Shown piece after piece: positions 60,058 to 64,000 of a DNA stretch of 64,000 nt. How positions within the stretch are numbered: the first letter of the stretch is position 1; every line of letters starts with the position of its first letter. The notes beneath the pieces are model-generated. The model had not been told where the DNA came from. It was given only the letters and a program-made list of their open reading frames with translations, and did no database searches. This DNA comes from Paludibacteraceae bacterium (GTDB lineage Bacteria > Bacteroidota > Bacteroidia > Bacteroidales > Paludibacteraceae): the NCBI GenBank assembly GCA_017464475.1, contig JAFTZQ010000018.1, forward strand, positions 62,001 through 126,000, read 5' to 3'. Position numbers and translations under genes: made by a program.

Positions 60058-60375
60058 TTAAACGAGTTTTTTGTACTCCTGAGCGAAGATGTAGCCTTGG
60101 AGGGTTTGATACTTGGGGTTGGGCGATTTGAGCTGCGCCTTGAAGGTGGTTTCGTAGGCGGTGATTTGCTCCGGCGTGAGGGCAATGACTGCTGCGCGGG
60201 CTTGTGCGAATTTGGCTTGGCGCGCGAGCTCTTCGGCAGAGAAGGGTTTGGTACGCGGGTTGCATATACGCCCTGTACAAAGGGTCTTACCACGTTTCTG
60301 GAAGTAGGTGTCGGAATGGGAACAGATCTTCCCTCGGTAGTGGTCCACCATGTCAATCGGTTTGTAGTGTGCCAT
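60058..60375 (-). CDS. Conserved Bacteroidales-type hypothetical protein (105 aa)
   Basis: A paralogue of the 111-residue protein: DMVDHYRGKICSHSDTYFQK, then TLCTGRICNPRTKPFSAEE, then LARQAKFAQARAAVIA and a C-terminal YIFAQEYKKLV. No signal peptide. It probably starts the small operon (60375 to 59490), with a possible promoter at 60541-60549. Function unknown. Confidence 0.7.
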   Translation of the reverse strand: MAHYKPIDMVDHYRGKICSHSDTYFQKRGKTLCTGRICNPRTKPFSAEELARQAKFAQARAAVIALTPEQITAYETTFKAQLKSPNPKYQTLQGYIFAQEYKKLV

Positions 60376-60444
60376 AATTAAGGTTTTTGGGTTAATAATT
60401 CGTCGGATAATATCCGACCTAAAGGACGTTGTTTTTTGGGGTGA

Positions 60445-60490
60445 GAGCAGCGCGACGTCGGCGCGACGTCAGCGGATTGAACGGTTTTTG
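60445..60490. repeat. 11-bp phased array (AGCGCGACGTC type)
   Basis: AGCGCGACGTC, GGCGCGACGTC, AGCGGATTGAA. The same words start the array at 41337. Confidence 0.75.
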
Positions 60491-60540
60491 AAAGCATGCT
60501 AAAAGGTACCTAAAACACCGCCTCTCTCACGAAAGACGGT

Positions 60541-60549
60541 GCAAAGATA
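60541..60549 (-). promoter_or_regulatory. Possible -7 element of the small-protein operon
   Basis: TATCTTTGC on the minus strand, with no clear TTG at the expected distance, about 170 nt before the 105-residue gene. Confidence 0.4.
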
Positions 60550-60563
60550 ATACGAAAGTAACT

Positions 60564-60851
60564 TTAGTGTTCCTCCAAAGGCAAAAATTTTTCCAAAAAA
60601 TCGTATTTTCGCCTTTTTCTCGCCTGATTGAAGAACCATTTGACGATGATATAAACTCTTTCGGGTGTTAAACCGTGTTTCTCCGCGACTTGTTTTCGTG
60701 CCTCAAGTGCCGAAGCCCCTTTGTCCCGCGCGAGGAAATAATCATCCACTACCGCTTGATTCCTCACTTCAATCTGATGGCGTTTTTCTGACATGTGGAA
60801 ATCATTCGGGTCGCGGACGAGGTAAGGTACGTCATATAAAGGATATTCCAT
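60564..60851 (-). CDS. Hypothetical protein with HTH-like region (95 aa)
   Basis: A small basic soluble protein. ARDKGASALEARKQVAEKHG, then LTPERVYIIVKWFF, looks like a helix-turn-helix with a following recognition helix, and a basic tail ARKRRKYD follows. It could bind DNA. The family is unknown. It lies on the minus strand between the 120-residue gene and the paralogous small proteins. Confidence 0.55.
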   Translation of the reverse strand: MEYPLYDVPYLVRDPNDFHMSEKRHQIEVRNQAVVDDYFLARDKGASALEARKQVAEKHGLTPERVYIIVKWFFNQARKRRKYDFLEKFLPLEEH

Positions 60852-60934
60852 AATGTTTTTCTTTTAGTCAAAAATTATTAAAAATTTAAGAAAAATTATT
60901 TTTTTTGTCAACAATAAAAGACAATTATCAACAA

Positions 60935-61297
60935 TTAATCGACAAATGGTAATACATCTCTGACAAATTCGAGGTTTTGCGCCTCCATCGTTTCTCTTGT
61001 GCAACAGAGGCAATGCCTGTTGAATCGAACGATGACCAGCGGAATACCTTCCTCCAGCGCTTCATCCTGCTCCCATCCGTTGAGGAACTTGGGTTGAGGG
61101 TTCGCGTTTTTCTGGATGGCATAATAAGGGTTATAATCGACAAACTCTCCCAAACTCTTTTTCTCCGCGATAGTACGATAGATGAGTTCTCTACGTTTTT
61201 CAGGGAAAGCGTTCCACATTTTTTCGCAACTACGTTTGAGACTTTCATACTCAGATCCAACTTGTAACAAAAGCCATAAATCATTAAAAGTAAACAT
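60935..61297 (-). CDS. Hypothetical protein (120 aa)
   Basis: A soluble protein: MFTFNDLWLLLQVGSEYESL, a charged helix KRRELIYRTIAEKK, then FVDYNPYYAIQKNANPQPKF and a C-terminal LVIVRFNRHCLCCTRETMEA. No recognised family. I start at the ATG at 61297. The longer frame to 61432 would read through the predicted promoter (61401-61409) and leader hairpin. Confidence 0.55.
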   Translation of the reverse strand: MFTFNDLWLLLQVGSEYESLKRSCEKMWNAFPEKRRELIYRTIAEKKSLGEFVDYNPYYAIQKNANPQPKFLNGWEQDEALEEGIPLVIVRFNRHCLCCTRETMEAQNLEFVRDVLPFVD

Positions 61298-61348
61298 AAA
61301 AAAATAAATAAAATTTAATAAATTATTTTTTTTATTATTTACGCGTGT

Positions 61349-61389
61349 GAGGAGATCGAGGGCTCCTTTGGACGTAAGCCCATCTCCTC
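61349..61389 (-). promoter_or_regulatory. Leader hairpin
   Basis: GAGGAGAT (61349-61356) pairs with ATCTCCTC (61382-61389), with an inner GGGCT/AGCCC helix. It starts a few nucleotides after the predicted transcription start and so forms the 5' end of the mRNA of the 120-residue gene. Confidence 0.55.
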
Positions 61390-61400
61390 GGAATTCCGGT

Positions 61401-61409
61401 GCAAAAGTA
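61401..61409 (-). promoter_or_regulatory. -7 element of the 120-aa gene
   Basis: TACTTTTGC on the minus strand; T-rich and TTG-containing sequence lies upstream. Confidence 0.55.
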
Positions 61410-61520
61410 GTACAAAAAAGCGACCCCACCAAAAGTAGGATCGCTAATTAAATAGGCGTTAAATGGAAATTAAATGCGCCCCGAAAAAAGGGCGCAAAAA
61501 ATCAAATGGGATTAAATGAA

Positions 61521-62654
61521 CTAATCAAAATAGAGGGTAAAATTGGTGTATGAATACTTGATTGTTCCGGGGAAACATTGTTTTAGATGCTCGTAAATTT
61601 TTTTCTTGTTTTCCCCATGAAAATCAAGGTATTGTAGTTTGTAATACTTCTTAAGGAAGGCTGCTAGAGTTTTGGCGTCTTGCTCGCAAGCCTGTCGCAA
61701 CAAACGCGTGAATTCTTCTTCGGAGTGGACGCCCGTTTCCGCCAATTTATCTTTGTCGATGTATCGGCAAGCAGTTGAAGGTTGTGGAGTGGTTTGTTGT
61801 TCCGTTTCGGTCATCCATTGTTGGAGATAATACTCCATTCCGTCGAACAAGCAAGAACGGAATTTCTCGACCTGCTCGGGTTTGAGCGTATCAATGCCGA
61901 AACATTTCCAAGCCACTATTCCCTGCCAATCTTTGCGGAGCGCTTGCAGTAGTTCGGCAGCAATTTTCGGGCTTCTCTCTTGGGCGATATATTGCAGGTT
62001 TTCTCGGAAGGATTCGGTGTCAAAGAATCTGATGGATGTGTCGACTCCCTCCGGTACATTTTCCACCAAGCTCCGTTTAATAAAATTACGTCCGTCCGTG
62101 ACGATCAAGTTCCAAAGGAGCATGCCTTTAAGCACATTCCCTTCGCCGTTGAGGTATGTATCTTGTACGGCAGCAGGTTTATGATCCGCGAGAAACAAGA
62201 CTCGTTCATTGACCATTTTGTCCAGCCATTTGATAGAACATCGGGAAGAATCAAACTGCATGGTTGCAATTTTGCCGCTAATAATCGTGTCTAATGGCCG
62301 TTCCTCGATCGGTTGCCAGACATAGGGATGTGATGCAATAAAGGCAATCTCCGCAATGCGCGGAATGTTATAGACGTCCGTAATTTTCGCCCAATCGTAC
62401 GCTTCGAAATCTTGCATACATGTTTGTACCAAGAGGTGAGACGAAATCCAATAAGGGAACAAGGTAAACGTCGGCGGCATAAGAGCCTCCACACGACGCT
62501 CTTTACTCATCAGGCTGAGGATAAGTTCATCTTGCGTCGTTTGATATGCTTTCTGTTTAAGTAGCTCTTGCAACTCTTCGATAGTGACATATTGTGGAAT
62601 CTCATCATCTATTAAGAGTTTTAATTCAGATGTTGCATTTGGATCAAATTTCAT
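61521..62654 (-). CDS. Hypothetical protein (377 aa)
   Basis: A soluble, mostly helical protein without signal peptide. It opens MKFDPNATSELKLLIDDEIP; the middle includes SRCSIKWLDKMVNERVLFLA and SPKIAAELLQALRKDW. The C-terminal ~65 residues (FTRLLRQACEQDAKTLAAFL, then YLDFHGENKKKIYEHLK) look like a separate small domain of the type found at the end of several Bacteroidales hypothetical proteins. No function can be assigned. It stands alone between the small-protein cluster and the golvesin-like gene. Confidence 0.6.
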   Translation of the reverse strand: MKFDPNATSELKLLIDDEIPQYVTIEELQELLKQKAYQTTQDELILSLMSKERRVEALMPPTFTLFPYWISSHLLVQTCMQDFEAYDWAKITDVYNIPRIAEIAFIASHPYVWQPIEERPLDTIISGKIATMQFDSSRCSIKWLDKMVNERVLFLADHKPAAVQDTYLNGEGNVLKGMLLWNLIVTDGRNFIKRSLVENVPEGVDTSIRFFDTESFRENLQYIAQERSPKIAAELLQALRKDWQGIVAWKCFGIDTLKPEQVEKFRSCLFDGMEYYLQQWMTETEQQTTPQPSTACRYIDKDKLAETGVHSEEEFTRLLRQACEQDAKTLAAFLKKYYKLQYLDFHGENKKKIYEHLKQCFPGTIKYSYTNFTLYFD

Positions 62655-62701
62655 ATTCGTACTCTTTCATAAACGTAATAGCGAAACGGACTGCAAAGGT
62701 C

Positions 62702-64000
62702 CTATTTATCCAAGAGCCAGTCGATGGAAAAGCGATAGAGAGTTTCGAAATTGATGACCGCTTCCAAGGGGAAACCAAAGACCAAAGTGCGGGCACCGGA
62801 TTGAGGATGGTTATAGCCCACCGCTGCCGTACACCGCATATCCCTGTACTCCGCCATACGAACCGCTCCTTTCTCGGGTTTTAATCCCTCCGGATGACAA
62901 GTAAAAAGCTGCATTTCGTTGGGTTCGAGGAAGAGTTTATATGTTGTTTGTCCGAAGGATATTCTGCCGCTGCGAGTGGCATGGGCAGCATAGAACGATG
63001 CGTGCAGTTTCTGTTTCGCCCATTGCGGATCAACGGCAGAGAAATGGTCGGTGGAGAGGAGCACTTTGCCTCCTTGGCTGATGAATGCGCCAATCTGCGC
63101 CCGAAGCGAGTCAGGCAGGGGATTGCGCTGTCTGCCGCAGATGATATCCAGACAAGTACCATTTGACCAAGTACCATTTACCATGCCGGCGGTGGTGGAG
63201 ATGTAGGAGATCTTCATCTTCTGGAGCACACGTCCGTGTTGCGCCGCCCAATCGCGTGTATTGCCGATCGTGAGTTGTCCGGCATGGTCTCTGTCGCACG
63301 CACCCCAACCGCAGTTATCATCATTGATCCATTTATGGGAACGGTTATAATCCCATTGTTGCCCCAGATAAGCGCACGAGAAATGGTCCTCGCAGGCATA
63401 ACTGCCCGGCACAATACCTGCAAAAGTGGAGTCCGCAAACCATTCCGGTCCATAGACATCATCAAAAGCATCAATGATTAAGACCGCTTCGCTGTTTGAC
63501 CGCTTCGCTGTTTGACCTGCTTCGCCTGTTAGATCGTCCTTCGGACTGTTAGACATGTACGCGCTGATGACGGGGCTGGGGAAACTGAGACCGCCGTCAT
63601 TACCCGCCACCACATAATAATTATACCGCACTCCGGGAGTGAGGGTCAGTTGGAGTCGGGTACCTTGATCCACCTGCTGTACATCCCATTCGCCGTCGTT
63701 CTCCTGGACATAGACCATGTAATAAAGCGGTTCGGCACTCGGTTCGAGCGTGTCCACCGGAGCCTGCCATTGCAAGAGACCTGTTTGGTCAATCGCCAGT
63801 TGGCGCACAGGCAGCGGCTGGACGGTGGCATCGCGTCCGTTGAGATAGCGCAAGATACCTTTATAGACCGCTCGTGAAGCCGCAAAACGGAAAGCAGGAT
63901 CCAATCCGTACTTCATATCCGCCATGTTCTTATGGCTCAGGAGCTCCAAAATGATACTGGGCACAACAGGCACGCGGGACTCGCAATAATTGGCTTCTCG
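62702..64000 (-). CDS. Golvesin C-terminal-like / amidase-type protein, C-terminal part
   Basis: Partial; it continues beyond the right edge. The frame is open to base 64000 and the N-terminus is missing. The visible 432 codons show an amidase_3-like end (VPVVPSIILELLSHKNMADM, typical of N-acetylmuramoyl-L-alanine amidase relatives), a fibronectin-like domain (PLYYMVYVQENDGEWDV ... YNYYVVAGNDGG), then an alpha/beta domain with VLIIDAFDDVYGPEWF and GKVLLSTDHFSAVD as in Bacteroidales golvesin-like or xanthan-lyase-annotated proteins. A repeat (63480-63560) is inserted in frame as SNSPKDDLTGEAGQTAKRSN. It is probably exported and acts on cell wall or polysaccharide. Confidence 0.75.
   Translation of the reverse strand, partial: REANYCESRVPVVPSIILELLSHKNMADMKYGLDPAFRFAASRAVYKGILRYLNGRDATVQPLPVRQLAIDQTGLLQWQAPVDTLEPSAEPLYYMVYVQENDGEWDVQQVDQGTRLQLTLTPGVRYNYYVVAGNDGGLSFPSPVISAYMSNSPKDDLTGEAGQTAKRSNSEAVLIIDAFDDVYGPEWFADSTFAGIVPGSYACEDHFSCAYLGQQWDYNRSHKWINDDNCGWGACDRDHAGQLTIGNTRDWAAQHGRVLQKMKISYISTTAGMVNGTWSNGTCLDIICGRQRNPLPDSLRAQIGAFISQGGKVLLSTDHFSAVDPQWAKQKLHASFYAAHATRSGRISFGQTTYKLFLEPNEMQLFTCHPEGLKPEKGAVRMAEYRDMRCTAAVGYNHPQSGARTLVFGFPLEAVINFETLYRFSIDWLLDK
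63480..63560. repeat. 16-bp repeat inside the golvesin-like gene
   Basis: GACCGCTTCGCTGTTT is repeated exactly twice in tandem, then a diverged third copy GACCTGCTTCGCCTGTTAGA and a TCCTTCGGACTGTTAGAC tail follow. It is read in frame at the junction between FN3-like and alpha/beta domains. Confidence 0.8.

Overview
The window looks like chromosome from a member of the Bacteroidota, most likely order Bacteroidales. The evidence is: repeated promoters of the Bacteroidetes type (TTG, about 20 nt, TAnnTTTG); a surface protein with a type IX secretion (T9SS) C-terminal sorting domain; lipoproteins; and a gene set typical of anaerobic Bacteroidales (NADP-type glutamate dehydrogenase, pyruvate phosphate dikinase, membrane pyrophosphatase, AddAB-type nuclease, golvesin/amidase-like protein). 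No family or genus can be fixed by reading alone.

Layout. 1-13129 is a housekeeping block: pgi (cut by the window edge), gpsA and lysS on the minus strand; gdhA, a receiver/PPDK-N fusion, a Na/Pi cotransporter and a SIMPL protein on plus; a UmuC-type polymerase and an SDR on minus; a bcp-type peroxidase on plus. 13191-19077 is an AT-rich accessory segment bounded by 71-nt direct repeats. It holds a hypothetical protein, an overlapping pair (OLD-like AAA ATPase plus a small possible nuclease), a large structured hairpin and a fibronectin-type lipoprotein. 19123-22101 is ppdK and tRNA-Ala(GGC), with a 19-nt duplication of the tRNA 3' end. 22270-26915 is a T9SS surface-protein operon. 27331-39618 is core metabolism: hppA, a transporter, two paralogous acyl-CoA synthetases, TetR, patatin, gcvT, pepT, a lipoprotein and a 2-hydroxyacid dehydrogenase. 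39940-41148 is an AAA/DUF4143 ATPase.

41617-49006 is a glycan operon on the minus strand: a PP-loop/cytidylyltransferase fusion, LicD, two GT2 enzymes, FdtA- and FdtB-like enzymes and an ATP-grasp ligase. It appears to be read from a promoter about 770 nt upstream, through a leader containing an intrinsic terminator. 49879-51157 is an AbiE-type toxin-antitoxin pair whose promoter lies in a 55-bp sequence that is duplicated exactly at the glycan-operon promoter. 51285-58096 holds addA, addB and an HPr-kinase-like protein. mtaB converges on it, followed by a cluster of small Bacteroidales-type hypotheticals and, at the right edge, a golvesin/amidase-like protein.

The least ordinary feature is the repeat landscape. 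Short G-rich palindromes and CTGACGG-type repeats sit in frame inside conserved enzymes (lysS, pepT, addB, mtaB, a dehydrogenase). Many intergenic regions carry arrays with an 11-bp period, each built on a different word. Longer composite repeats recur at several places. Candidate new biology: the 13.2-19.1 kb island with its ATPase pair and hairpin, the duplicated AbiE/capsule promoter, and the 11-bp phased arrays.
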